Below, one piece after another: positions 21,410 to 31,462 of a DNA stretch of 64,000 nt; positions within the stretch are counted from its first letter, which is position 1; every line of letters begins with the position of its first letter. Origin of the DNA: Larix kaempferi. Taxonomy: Eukaryota; Streptophyta; Pinopsida; Pinales; Pinaceae. The stretch covers positions 4,116,001 to 4,180,000 of the forward strand of contig BSBM01001383.1 of NCBI GenBank assembly GCA_027924585.1, read 5' to 3'. The translations under genes and the position numbers were made by a program. A model generated the notes under the pieces. That model was not told where the DNA came from. It was given only the letters and a program-made list of their open reading frames with translations, and did not search any database.

Positions 21410-22129
21410 TGTTGGCCCGGTTTTGCAACCAGGCTTAGTGCTATGGGCACCTGCTAACTAGTAGCAGCAGTTTCAATGGAAATAAATAACAATAAACTAA
21501 TTAAACAAGACTAATCATGGATCTATGCAAAGATATTAAGTAAATAACAAAAATAATTTAAAATCAAGAACAAGACAATGTAGAATAATGAATTTGTATT
21601 GAAAGAATGGGGCAAGCAAGTGCTTGCGGAATCAATACCTCTAATGGTGAGGTTGAATGGCTCCAAGGATGAGCAACTCCAATCTCCAATGGTCTCTTCT
21701 CCAATGTGGTTTGCAATGGCTAAAATGCTCAAGGGAGATTTCAGCAGCATAAGGATGAGATAATGGATGGATGTGAAATGAGGAGGCCCTACCACCTTTT
21801 TATAGGTTTTGGTGGTGGGGAATACCATTTGTGGTTTTGTGGAAACCAAATGGTATTGACCAACATGATTTAGGTACTTTTCCCTCCTTTTTTTTTTTTT
21901 GAATAAAAATAATATTTTAATTCCCTTTTTAAATTTTTGGGAATTTGGACCCTTTTTGAGGGTTTTTTATGCTTTTCAGGAAAAATAATCTTTTTTTAAT
22001 GGAAAAAGGGGTGTACTCAGGTCTTTTGGTGACCTTTTGTTGGTTTGAGAGGCTCAGATGGTGGAAAAGTGGACAAATGGGTCATGTGAATAAGGGAATG
22101 AGCTAGTGAGCACTTTTTAGGTGTTAACA
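21410..22129 (-). repeat. C2 3' LTR, 720 bp
   Basis: Plus-strand limits TGTTGGCCCGG and GTGTTAACA. In sense orientation it runs TGTTAACACC to CCGGGCCAACA. The TATA box is on the minus strand at 21795-21804 (TATAAAAAGG). About 98-99% identical to 36009-36728 by eye. Confidence 0.95.
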
Positions 22130-22146
22130 GATTGCCCCCTGATGTG
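22130..22146 (-). other. C2 polypurine tract
   Basis: Minus strand: cacatcagggggcaatc immediately before the LTR start. Same motif as in C1. Confidence 0.8.
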
Positions 22147-23685
22147 TGAGGGCAGGAGCTCATCGTATGGCCGATAGACATCATAGTTCTTTTGTCTTTT
22201 TTCAGGAGATTGGGGGAGAGAAGAGACCAGTTAGAGACTGGAGCCATGGCCCTTGGAAGCTGCAAAAACAAAAAATATTACATGGCCTCAATATGAATGA
22301 GGTATAATCTTTGATAATGGACGAGGCGGGCATTCCCATGCTCGTATCAAGACATATACATAACAATTAGTCCCAAGAAGGGGGATCTAATACATAAAGA
22401 ATCTACTGGTACATCATAATGGTCCAGTGGGGACATTATTTTGTGATATACTCCTGATCATAACTGATCGCAATAACTGATACACTGGACTAGCTGATGA
22501 ACTGCTGAAACTGAAGGTGTCCAATATCTGTAGGGACTCAAAGACCATGAGTCATCTCTGAGAATTAATGTAACTGTATACTCAAGGGAGTATGAAACTG
22601 GGGTACATCTGAATACTGTCGCCAAGCATAACCCGGATATCTATAGAAAAAGTGTACTAGTTGTTTCCATATGTAGACTCTCAAATGTGGAGGAGTCAGG
22701 AGGTATCCGGGGTCTTCAACTAATAACTGAGTGGACGAATGCCCTGTGCGAGTCTCAACGATGCGATCAAGGTGTTGAAGTCGAGCATGTGAGAAACAAC
22801 CATTTGGAGAGGCACTGAGGACTCTTCTCGAAATGATTCGTAGGCACTCATCATAAATGGTGATGAGTCCAAGACACAGGGACCCCTAGGTCTATCCTCT
22901 GGAATAAATTTGGTTGTTGTCAACAGAGGGAGACCAGCAACTAACAAGGCAATGATGTTTCCTTGATAAGAGCGCATGATGGCATGGTTGACCTGGCAAC
23001 GTGGGGAACTAACTTGTAGGTGTGGGGATCATTGCTTTGACTGAATGGTATATATTGACTCTAGGGGGGAGGACGAGCTGGTAGGTGCCGTCGAGGGATT
23101 ATCAAGGTGACATACTGCAGAATACTCTGAACAAAGGCGACCAAAATGGGGAGGCTTCCTGATGAGTAGATTTGATCTGTCGTGGCGCCAAGAGGCACCA
23201 TTGATTCCTTCTTCGTAGTTTTAATGAGCTCCAAGAAGGGATAAAAGTGTGCTCTGAATTGGTACGGTCCTGTGGATTTTGTGAGCCCAGGACGACTCAT
23301 GCTCATGGTTGCTTTCATGTTTAGAGAGTTTGAAAACGGTAAGTGGACTCTATTGGTGTTTCTTTTTCGTAATTTTAGTCTCCAAGGCCCGAAAAAGCAT
23401 AAAATGATGCGGATGGAGAACTCTTCTAGCCGATGTGACTAGAGTATACCTTTTTCGTAATTAGTCTACAAGGTCCGGAAAAGGGGTAAACTTATACCAG
23501 GTAGACGCCCTTTCAGATACGTTTAACGAGCATGAAAGGAAACAAGGTTGCTCGGCAATCTTTTCATTGTTTTAAGAGTCAGAAAAGAGCTTAACAGAAA
23601 CTCCCTAAGTGCCTTTTTCGTAAAAGGGGTTGCTCGGCCCGAAAAAGGGGTAAAATTATACCGAACAAAAATGGATTGATGAGGG
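22147..23685 (-). other. C2 3' untranslated region
   Basis: Non-coding sequence matching C1 18246-20304 in order, for example 'atgcccgcctcgtcc' (minus strand, near 22335) and the 'acgaaaaaggcacttaggg' block near 23610. Short frames are not conserved between copies. Confidence 0.7.
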
Positions 23686-24300
23686 TGAGAAAAGGTCTCA
23701 AGCATCGTCATCAGTGCGGAAAACTGGTTCCGGTGACATAAGGATTGTCGAAATCGGAGAACGGTCGATGTGGCACGCAAACCGAGGTTATGTGAAGGGC
23801 ATGGAAAAAATGTTCGAAAAAATCTAAATGTGAGAGTGAGAAATGATCTCAAGCATCATCACGAGCGCGGAAAACTGAATCCGGCGATATAAGGCACGTC
23901 CAAAATGGAGAACGGCCGATGTGGCACGCAAACCGAGGTGACGAGGGAGCATGGAAGAAATGGCCGAAAAATCTAAAGGTAAAAGCAAGAAATGATCTCA
24001 AGCCTCATCACGAGCGCGGAAAACTGAATCCGGTGATATAAGGCATGCCCCGAACTGAGAACGACCGATGTGGCACGCAAACCGAGGTGACAAGGGGGCA
24101 TGGAAAAAATGCCCTGAAAATCAGGACGTGACAGCGAGAAATGATCTCAAGCATCATCACGAGCGCGGAAAACTGAATCCGGTGATATAAGGCAGTCCAA
24201 AACGGAGAACGGCCGATTTGGCACACAAATCGAGGCCACCAGAGAGGCCCAAAAAATGGTCAAAAAATGGATCCCGTGAAAATGAAAAAAGGAAGGAACC
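23686..24300 (-). repeat. C2 3'-region tandem repeat, about 150 bp, 4 copies
   Basis: The landmark gcggaaaactg recurs at 23716, 23867, 24016 and 24165 (151, 149, 149 bp). Each unit includes 'aaatgatctcaagcatcat' and 'cgatgtggcacgcaaaccg'. C1 carries two copies of the same monomer. Confidence 0.95.
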
Positions 24301-24400
24301 TACATGAAGTTCTCGTTGTGCTGATTCCAACGGTACCAATGGTTTGAGAAATGGACTTCGTATGATACCGCAATGGTTGTTGGAAAATTGGTAGAATTTC

Positions 24401-24409
24401 TATAAATAG
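24401..24409 (+). promoter_or_regulatory. TATA box for the antisense gene of C2
   Basis: TATAAATAG on the plus strand, opposite to the element's sense, followed about 30 bp later by pyrimidine-flanked candidate start sites near 24435. It lies 417 bp before the antisense ATG. Confidence 0.5.
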
Positions 24410-24523
24410 GGCGTGGGGCCCAAATTACTTGTCATTGTTGCGTGCGAGTTTGATAGAGCTGTCAGAGCTTTTTCTCGATTTCCGGGAGATTTCACCGTTG
24501 GTTTTCGATTCAGCGAGTTGTAG

Positions 24524-24816
24524 GTAACTCTATTTGCCTTAGCCTTGTCAATTATGTCTTTTCTGTTTGGTGGCGGGCCCCCGAAGGCCGCGAAATTCCA
24601 TGTTGACTCTCCAACGTGGAACCGCGCGGGTTTCGGGGCTGAACCCGCGATGTTCATCGCGGGTTTTTGCATGGATCCCACGATGGTCATCGCGGCTTTT
24701 TGTGGAAAAGCCGCGATGGGCAGCGCGGTTTTTTGTGTAAAAGCCGCGATGGGGTTTTTTCATAATTTTTTTTTTTTTTTATGCTCGGGCTAAAAATTTC
24801 TTCTGTTTGCTGGCAG
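24524..24816 (+). other. Putative 5'-UTR intron of the antisense gene, containing 33-bp repeats
   Basis: Donor TAG|GTAACT at 24524 and acceptor ttctgtttgctggcag ending at 24816, two bases before the ATG at 24818. A T-rich tract lies at 24766-24780. Inside, at 24610-24765, 'cgatgg' units recur at 24681, 24714 and 24747 (33 bp). These match the C2 leader repeats at 35466-35800. Splicing here is predicted only. Confidence 0.45.
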
Positions 24817-24817
24817 G

Positions 24818-26232
24818 ATGTTGAGGAGGCCACAGTCCTCGTGGCGGGAGCGAGAGATCGATGGTGATCTCATGCTGAGGATTGAGACTGATGCAGGGGT
24901 GAGACAGACTTTAGCTATGAGCGGGCTTTTGAAGTTCGCTCAGATCCCCCCCATTCGTTCAGTGAGGCGGCTCCTGAACAAGCTCGTGAGTTGGTGGGTG
25001 CCGGCAGAGGGTGCCTTCATCATTGGGGGTGAGAGGTTAGAGATTACTCTCACGGATGTTTATTTTTTGACTGGGTTGCCTCGCTTGGGTGAGGTGGGCG
25101 ATATCTTGCCGAGGTTGCCTCCAGGTATAGATATGGAGAACCTGTTATAGAATTTTTGTGTTGATGATGCTGTTCTGCAGAACAGCTCTATTAGTCTGCG
25201 ATCCCTACGTGAGTGGGATATGCGAGCTGTTGGGGCCTGCGTTCTACGGATACTGGGTGCTGCTGCGCCACATCGTATGTCTGGGGGGCAGACGATGATG
25301 GTGGACTCTGTTCTTCAGGGTACTTACTATGCCTGGGGGCAGATGTTTCTGGCTGGAGTCCGGAGAGATCTGGACAAGGCCATTAGAGAGGGAGGCGAGT
25401 TTTGTTATGCCTCATTTTTATGCTGTTTTTTCTTCGAGCGGGTGCCGACCTTGCGGCCACGGGTACCCATTCGTGCTGGTCTTCCGAGTGAGCCTCGTAT
25501 GATGAGATGGGGGCAGATGATGCCCCGTGGCGACGGTGGTGTCCGCGGTTACTTCACGGAGGATTTCTATCAGCAGTGGGAGCAGATGACTCTGGTGATT
25601 GAGGACTACCCCTACGCCGGCATGGATTACCGAGGTGACCCGGAGATGCCTCGTGCCCCAGGACAGGCCTGGAGTTTAGACGGTATGTTTTGTGTTTTAT
25701 TTGATCATATGTTGTTTGATTTATCATTGATGATTATTGTTGTACAGTATTTGATGGCTTACTGCTTTGTGCAGATGTGGGTCCAGTGCCACCAGACGAC
25801 TACGTGCCTCGTTAGGGGTGGGCGATGGTGGTCGCCCATCCTCCCGCAGCGGTACCACCTCCACGTGGTGGGGGATTTGTAGCTCGTGGACGATGGGTTG
25901 GCCCTCGCGATGACGCCATAGATGGTGTCAGACAGACTTTTTCCCGGATCCTAGCTGGACTTCCTGAGGATGGATGGAGGGACCTGGATTGGGATATTTT
26001 GCAGGGTTGTTTCGGTGCACCGCCTGAGTGGCAGTCGCTCCTATTGAGGACAGCGGTGTTCGTGGCGAGGCACAGGGATGGTAGACGAGATGATCCGGCA
26101 GGGCCGGCTCAGGGGAGGATACATCTGCGGGATGATCCAGCGGGGCCGGCAGAGCGGAGAGTTCGGGCTCGCCATGACCCGGCGGGGCCAGTGGAGGAGG
26201 AGCCGGAGGATCCTAGGGATCCAGATGAGTAG
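24818..26232 (+). pseudogene. Antisense plant-mobile-domain-like gene within C2
   Basis: Two-exon coding region opposite to the retrotransposon genes. Exon 1 (24818-25682) reads FAQIPPIRSVRRLLNKLV, SWWVPAEGAFIIGGERLEI, TLTDVYFLTGLPRLG, YYAWGQMFLAGVRRDLDKAI and CYASFLCCFFFERVPTLRPR. This pattern (Trp-rich segment, then G-E-x-x-I-T-L-x-D-V then T/L-G-L-P) is that of the plant mobile domain (PMD) found in MAIN-like proteins and in several transposon groups. Exon 2 (25775-26232) is Pro/Gly-rich and ends in three RDDPAGPA-type repeats. Removing the 92-bp intron puts exon 2 in the frame of the terminal ORF. Two TAGs (25148-25150 and in exon 2 near 25813) break it. Function in the element is unknown; the PMD call rests on motif reading alone. 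Confidence 0.6.
25683..25774 (+). other. Intron of the antisense gene, 92 bp
   Basis: Donor G|GTATGT and acceptor tttgtgcag|AT, AT-rich between. Exon 1 ends one base into a codon at 25682; exon 2 resumes at 25775 and reads DVGPVPPDDYVPR, then a TAG, into the frame of 25825-26232. The unspliced frame instead runs into hydrophobic, AT-rich nonsense. The frame match supports a real intron. Confidence 0.7.
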
Positions 26233-26427
26233 GTGATTGTATCTTCCCCCAAATGCTGATGAGCATATGGAGAAGCATTTTTGTATGACAGATGTATATT
26301 TATTTTTTGTATATCGGGTGCTGAGGGCACCTATGACATGTTGACTATTTGGCTTATATATATATGTGGATATATATTTGGATATATTGTCGTGTATGTA
26401 CATGTATGCACCTTTGTCTTTTGTATA

Positions 26428-26597
26428 TGCCCGTGGAGGCACATGTTATGTACTTGGATGCAGTATGTTGGATTATCTATGTATGCCCGTGGAGGCACAT
26501 GTTATGCATGTGGATGCATTATTTGGTTATTTGTTTTTTATGCCCGTGGAGGCACCTGTTATGCACGTGGATGCATTTTGTTTATGGATATGACATG
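26428..26597. repeat. Tandem repeat, about 57 bp, 3 copies
   Basis: 'tgcccgtggaggcac' recurs at 26428, 26484 and 26541, each followed by 'gttatg.a..tggatgca'. It lies between the convergent antisense PMD-like gene and the aRNH ORF and overlaps the aRNH stop. Confidence 0.9.
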
Positions 26598-27019
26598 ATG
26601 TGACTGGTGTGCCAGTCGAGGACATTGTTGGCCATATTATCTGCTACACTATTGAGGTGTCTTGGGACATGTGTGAACGAAATGGATTCAAACTGTCTAA
26701 CCATTTGTTTAGTGCACATGAATTTTCTGAAAAGACAGGGATTGCATACCTGGTAATCATTGTTGAGCTGGGAAACTAGGAGCTGTGAGTCCAAGAAAAC
26801 GTTGAGGTGACGGATGCTCATTTGGAGAGCAGCGGCCAGGAGACCGGTCACGGCATCGTATTCAGCTTGATTATTGGTAGCGGCACCTAAACATACTCCG
26901 TCAATGTGAATTAACTCATGTGAAGGGGAGTATATTACCCAAGCTGCGGAGGCGAGATTGGGAGACCAACGGCTTGCACCATCAGCGAAACCGACATGGC
27001 AGAGTGGAAAAGGCTCCAT
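26582..27019 (-). CDS. C2 second RNase H (aRNH), separate ORF downstream of integrase
   Basis: A complete 145-codon ORF from ATG at 27019. Visible RNase H residues: FADGASRW (first Asp), NNQAEYDAVTGLL (Glu), VFLDSQLL (second Asp) and HLNSVADNMAN (final Asp). All four acidic positions are present, unlike the RT-linked RNase H of the same element, which lacks its first Asp. It starts about 100 bp after the integrase stop. The sequence just before its ATG, ttttctctgcatgaccacag, looks like a splice acceptor, so it may be expressed from a spliced RNA. Its place after integrase is unusual; Tat elements as I know them usually have it between RNase H and integrase. It is the least damaged gene of the element. 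Confidence 0.85.
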   Translation of the reverse strand: MEPFPLCHVGFADGASRWSPNLASAAWVIYSPSHELIHIDGVCLGAATNNQAEYDAVTGLLAAALQMSIRHLNVFLDSQLLVSQLNNDYQVCNPCLFRKFMCTKQMVRQFESISFTHVPRHLNSVADNMANNVLDWHTSHIMSYP

Positions 27020-27122
27020 CTGTGGTCATGCAGAGAAAAACAAATATTTAGGTTTTTTGATTTTTTTGTGAACAAAGAAAGTATGCCTATACTAAAATGG
27101 ACGATGGTGTCCATCAGATTTT

Positions 27123-28250
27123 CTATGGGTAAAATCTTTTAAGGTACAACCCGTTGCGTGGGTTGCGTAGGGGATTGCCTTCTGAATTGGTCAGAATGTA
27201 TGCCCCCTGCCCAAGGTAGGTGTGTATGATATAGGGGCCTTTCCACATAGACACGAACTTTCCCTTTCCGGTTTTATCGTGAGCTTGATCATAAGCGAGG
27301 ACAAGGTCTCCCTCAGAAAAGGTTCTTGGGTGGACGTGTTTGTCGTAACTTAGTTTCGATCGTTGTTTAGCTGCTTCCATGTTTTGAATGGCTGTGCGCC
27401 GATCTTCATCGGCCTGCTCTAGGAGTAGTAAATGTTGCTCGATCGGGGAAGTGTCCGGTAGGAGTTCAACGGCGATATGTAAAGCTGGGATCTGGCACTC
27501 AATAGGGAGGACGGATTCGACACCGTGAACTAAATGGAAAGGGGTAAAACCGGTGGCGGTTTTGGTTGAGGTGCGGTAGGCCCATAGTGCCAGGAAGAGC
27601 ATGTGGTGCCAATTGGATTTGTGCTTGTCTACAGTACGTTGGAGAATGGTCTTCAAAATTTTATTGATCGCTTCGACTTGGCCGTTTCCTTGGGGATAGT
27701 AAGCGGAAGAGAAATGGTGTTCAAATTTCAACATGGTTGATAATTCCTTCCAGACAGCATCTTCGAAGTGAGAGCCGTGGTCAGAGACTAGTTGCTTTGG
27801 CACTCCGAACCGAGCGATAACATGGTTGAAGAAAAACCGTGCTGCGGTGTCGGCTTTGCAATTATAGGTCAGCATGGCTTCTTCCCATTTGGTGAAATAA
27901 TCTACAGCCACAACGATGTGTTTGTGACCGCCGGCTGACGTGGGGTTGCAGTCGAGGAAGTCGATGGCCCATTTGTAGAATGGTCCGACAGTGATGACTG
28001 GATGAAGAGGGGAGGGGGGGGGGTTCTTGCTTTGCGGGCAAATAGCTGGCAGTTCTTGCAATGCTTGACTGCGGTGATGCAATCAGTAAACAATGATGGC
28101 CAAAAATAACCGGCCCGAATGATTTTTTGGGCGGTGGCCATGCCGGAGAAATGGCCTCCGCAGGCACCGCTATGACAATCATTGAGGACTTGTTCCGCCT
28201 CACTATGGGATAGGCAGCGACGTAAGATTGTATCAACGCCGCGTCGGTAA
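27123..28250 (-). pseudogene. C2 integrase
   Basis: Zinc-binding N-terminus (HSGACGGHFSGM, then CKNCQLF; about 28190-28040) is in the RNase H frame. A run of ten Gs at 28014-28023 shifts the frame. The catalytic core follows: IDFLDCNP (Asp), LVSDHGSHFED (Asp) and GNGQVEAINKILK (Glu), the expected DD35E layout. Then a C-terminal domain (GDLVLAYDQAHDKTGKGKF, MWKGPYIIHTYLGQGAYIL) ending NGLYLKRFYP and a stop at 27123. There is no chromodomain, as expected for Tat. Apart from the frameshift the domain is intact. Confidence 0.9.
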
Positions 28251-28259
28251 AGTACATCT

Positions 28260-28900
28260 CCTAACAAGAGGTATCGGGGGGCGTGGTGTCGTATGCGACG
28301 GCGTCCGTCACGATCGATGTGTGGTCGAAATTTTTGCGTATGAAGGTAAGTCAAAATGTCTCCGTACCAAGGGTCATCGAACGAAATGATGAAGATCTGC
28401 TCGTCAATCAGGTCCGTGTGGATAACGGGTGATGTTGAAGAGGATGGGAGGTCGGTGATGAGGTGAGCAAGCGCGAGGGCTTTGGTGCTTTTGGGGGTTC
28501 TGAAAGTGAGGTCATATTCCTGGAGGATAATGACCCATTTCGCGACACGACCTTGTAGGAGTCGGCGGGTTAGGAGATAGACCATAGGGTTCGAGTCGTC
28601 CACGACCGTGGTATGACTGAGTAGGATGTAGTGTCGCAATTTTTGTACGGAAAAGACTATGGCTAGGGCTAATCTTTCCTCGTATGGGTAACGCAGAGGC
28701 GGGCCAGACAAGGTCTGGCTGACGTAATAAATCACATGCTCTTGGTGGGAGGCATCTTCTTGGACCAAAACTCCTGACACAGCATGTTCAGATGCCGAGA
28801 CATAAAGGGTGAAATCTTGAGAGAAATCCGGTGGGGATATCAAGGGGGCTTGTGTGAGAGCTTTCTTGAGGGCTTCAAATGCCGTGTCTGCTTGCTCATC
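28260..28900 (-). pseudogene. C2 RT-linked RNase H
   Basis: Standard gypsy RNase H following RT in the same frame: LYVSASEHAVSGVLVQED, YYVSQTLSGPPLRYPYEERL, ALAIVFSVQKLRHY and VAKWVIILQEYDLTF. The first catalytic Asp (normally D-A-S) is replaced by Ser (S-A-S). Loss of this residue in elements that gained a second RNase H is known for the Tat lineage, and the separate aRNH ORF here is intact. Confidence 0.85.
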
Positions 28901-29683
28901 TCAAACAAAGGGTATGTGGGTACGAAGTAAGCGTAAGAACCCGTCGACTTTGGTGGCATAATCAGGAACGAAGCGTCTAAGGAAATTGGACCGCCCTTGT
29001 AGACTTTGGAGTTGTCGAAGCGTGCGAGGGGGCGGAAGTTCTAAGATGGCTTTGACTTTCAGGGGATCGACAGTGATTCCGTCTTGGGAAATAATAAAAC
29101 CCAACAACTGGCCTGCCAGGACGCAAAAGACACACTTGTGTGGGTTCAAGCGGATTTTATATTTGCGACAACGCAGGAAAACTTGCCGAAGTTCGTTAAG
29201 GTGGTCTGATCGTTTTCGGGAACGAGCTGTGAGGTCATCAAGGTAGACTCGGAGGATATGCACCAAGTCGTGAAAGCAATAGGTCATAGCCCGCTGGAAA
29301 GTGGCACCAGCGTTTTTTAGGCCAAATGGCACGACGCGGTAGGCAAAGGTGCCCCATGGGGTGGTGAAGGTCGTCTTGTACTGATCCTCTTTGCGGATGT
29401 GAATCTGGTTATATCCGGAAAACCCGTCCATGAAGGATAGGACTTCGTGGCCCGCACACTCATCAATGAGTTGGTCAATGAATGGCATGGGGAAATTGTC
29501 TTTTGGACAAGCGTGGTTTAAATCACGGAATTCAGTGCATACTCTAAGGGAGCCTTGCTTTTTGTTGACGGGAACGGGGTTCGACACCCAGGTGGTGTAC
29601 GGAATAGGATAAATGAATCCTGCTTTGCGAAGTTTCTCGACCTCAGCTTTAACAGCGGGGAGTTTGGAAGGATGAATGGGTCG
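28901..29683 (-). pseudogene. C2 reverse transcriptase
   Basis: Follows the 29684 TAG in frame with RPIHPSKLPAVKAEVEKL, then NPVPVNKKQGSLRVCTEFRD, FMDGFSGYNQIHIRKEDQ, TTFTTPWGTFAYRVVPFGL, catalytic RVYLDDLTARS, and thumb LNPHKCVFCVLAGQLLGF, QLQSLQGRSNFLRRFVP. The YLDD motif is intact. A TGA at 28901-28903 sits where related elements have Trp (FVxDEQ), consistent with a G-to-A change. The ORF's first ATG-like start (29587) lies inside the fingers, so translation must come from read-through of the polyprotein. Confidence 0.9.
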
Positions 29684-31462
29684 CTATTTCTGACGAACAG
29701 GGGGTACCTCAGGCCATGTATCAATGTGGTGTTCTATAATGGCAGGGTCGAGACCAGGCATCTCGGTATAGGACCAGGAAAAGACATCACGGAACTCTTG
29801 AAAGAGCTTTTTGTACGCCTGAGTTTCTGCTTGAGTGCAATATGCGCCCAGCGAGATGAGCTCAGGTTTCCCTGGTGTTGTTGAAATGTCTATCTGTGTA
29901 GTGGGGGAAATGTTCGACATGTTCCCTTCTTCAAAGGCATCCGGTGCTGGGATGGGGTCTTTTAACCAATCGACCTTAATGGGTATGAAATCTTTCGATG
30001 CGACAGATAGCTGGTTGGATGCGGTGGATGTAGATGCTTCCGGGAGGAAGTACGAGCAATGATGCATATCATCCCAAGGGTAGTCAAGTGTAGTGAGTGT
30101 CTCCAAAATTTGCTCATCAGTATTGAAGTAGTCAGACCATAAATCAAGGGGTTCTGGTTTGAAAGTTGTTGAAATCATATATATTGTATTGACTTCTTCC
30201 GACGAGGATGATGGCGGGGGGTAGATCTCCTCGATTCGGGTAGGAGATATCTCCAAATCGACATTGTTTAACTCGTATAATGCTGCTCTATAGTCAGGGA
30301 GATCGGGACAATGGTGAGAGTAGTGGCCGTAAACACTGCATATGGCACAAGGATGGTTGGTGCGCAGTGATTTGTCGCGAGGTTGAGGTGGTGGCTCAAG
30401 TTTAACGACTGGGATGCCGGCGTCATCGTCCAACATATTCATATGCTCTTGGAGTGCTGGTAACTGTGGGCATTGATGAGTTGGATGGCCTATCTCATCG
30501 CACAATGAGCATTTAGGGGGAGCTCGAAACACCGGTGGGGGTTTAACTGCCTTAGGAGGTGGTATAGCAGTGTATGGTTGTGGACCTCTGCCCCCAGTGG
30601 GCTTGATAGGAGCGGGAGGATTCGTTGACGATGAAGGGATATTGAGGCTAGGAGGAGGTGTCATTGACGACGAAGGGATTGCGATACCAGGAGGAGGTTG
30701 ATTTGTGGTAACAATAGGTTGTACCGGTTGGAGGATGACGTTTGGTGTCGGCGGTCGAACGGGAGGCGGAATATACCACACAGGTAATCCCAATGTTAAC
30801 CCGGGTAGACTAAGGGTAGCCATAACCGGGGCGCTTACTACACCCGAAGGAGGAAATAGGAAGGGGATAGTGTGGATGGGTGTAACACCAATGTGACTGG
30901 GGATCAATGGTGGTTGACTACCGGATGCTTGTGTATTCTGTGAAAGAGTACAGAGGTTTGCGACTTGGGTCTCCGGTGACGGTGGTGGAATGGCCTGGAA
31001 TGTAGAGGTCATTGGTGTATCTGAATAAATTCCGGGTCCCAAAGAAGAGACAAAGGAGGTAGTTGCACTAGAAGTTGGTTGTTCAATCATGGGAAGAACA
31101 TTTTCGGGTGCTGCGGGGGCATTGGGATCATAGTATGTGAGTTGGTCGATTTTGACCACGCGTCCCTCGTGGGGGAACATCATGGTGCGAAAAACGGATG
31201 AGGCGACCGCTTTCATGGCGTACATGTAACTGCGACCGAGTAAAAGGTTATAATCGAGCTGGGCATTAATGACCTCTATGTCAATGAGCACAGTTTTCCC
31301 ACCTAATTGGACGGGGACCTTGGGTAGTAAACCTTGAGGTTGAGCTGACCGGCCGTCATAGGCCCGCAATGCAGTGGTGGATTGCTGGAGATTAGGGGAT
31401 CCCAACTTCTACCAAACAAATGTGGACATGACGCATGTGGAGGCACCCTCGTCGATGATACA
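29684..31462 (-). pseudogene. C2 protease and post-protease zinc knuckles
   Basis: Same frame as Gag. The protease active site is IIDEGASTCVMS (Asp-Glu-Gly at 31445-31453), with QLDYNLLLGRSYMYAMKA further on. A TAG at 31409-31411 replaces the CAG of C1. After a long Pro-rich linker come two CCHC knuckles (KCSLCDEIGHPTHQCP, about 30465-30515; HPCAICSVYGHYSHHCP, about 30309-30356), then EFRDVFSWSYTEMPGLDP and a TAG at 29684-29686. Knuckles after the protease are not part of the usual gypsy layout. The terminal TAG is in the same place in C1. Confidence 0.85.
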
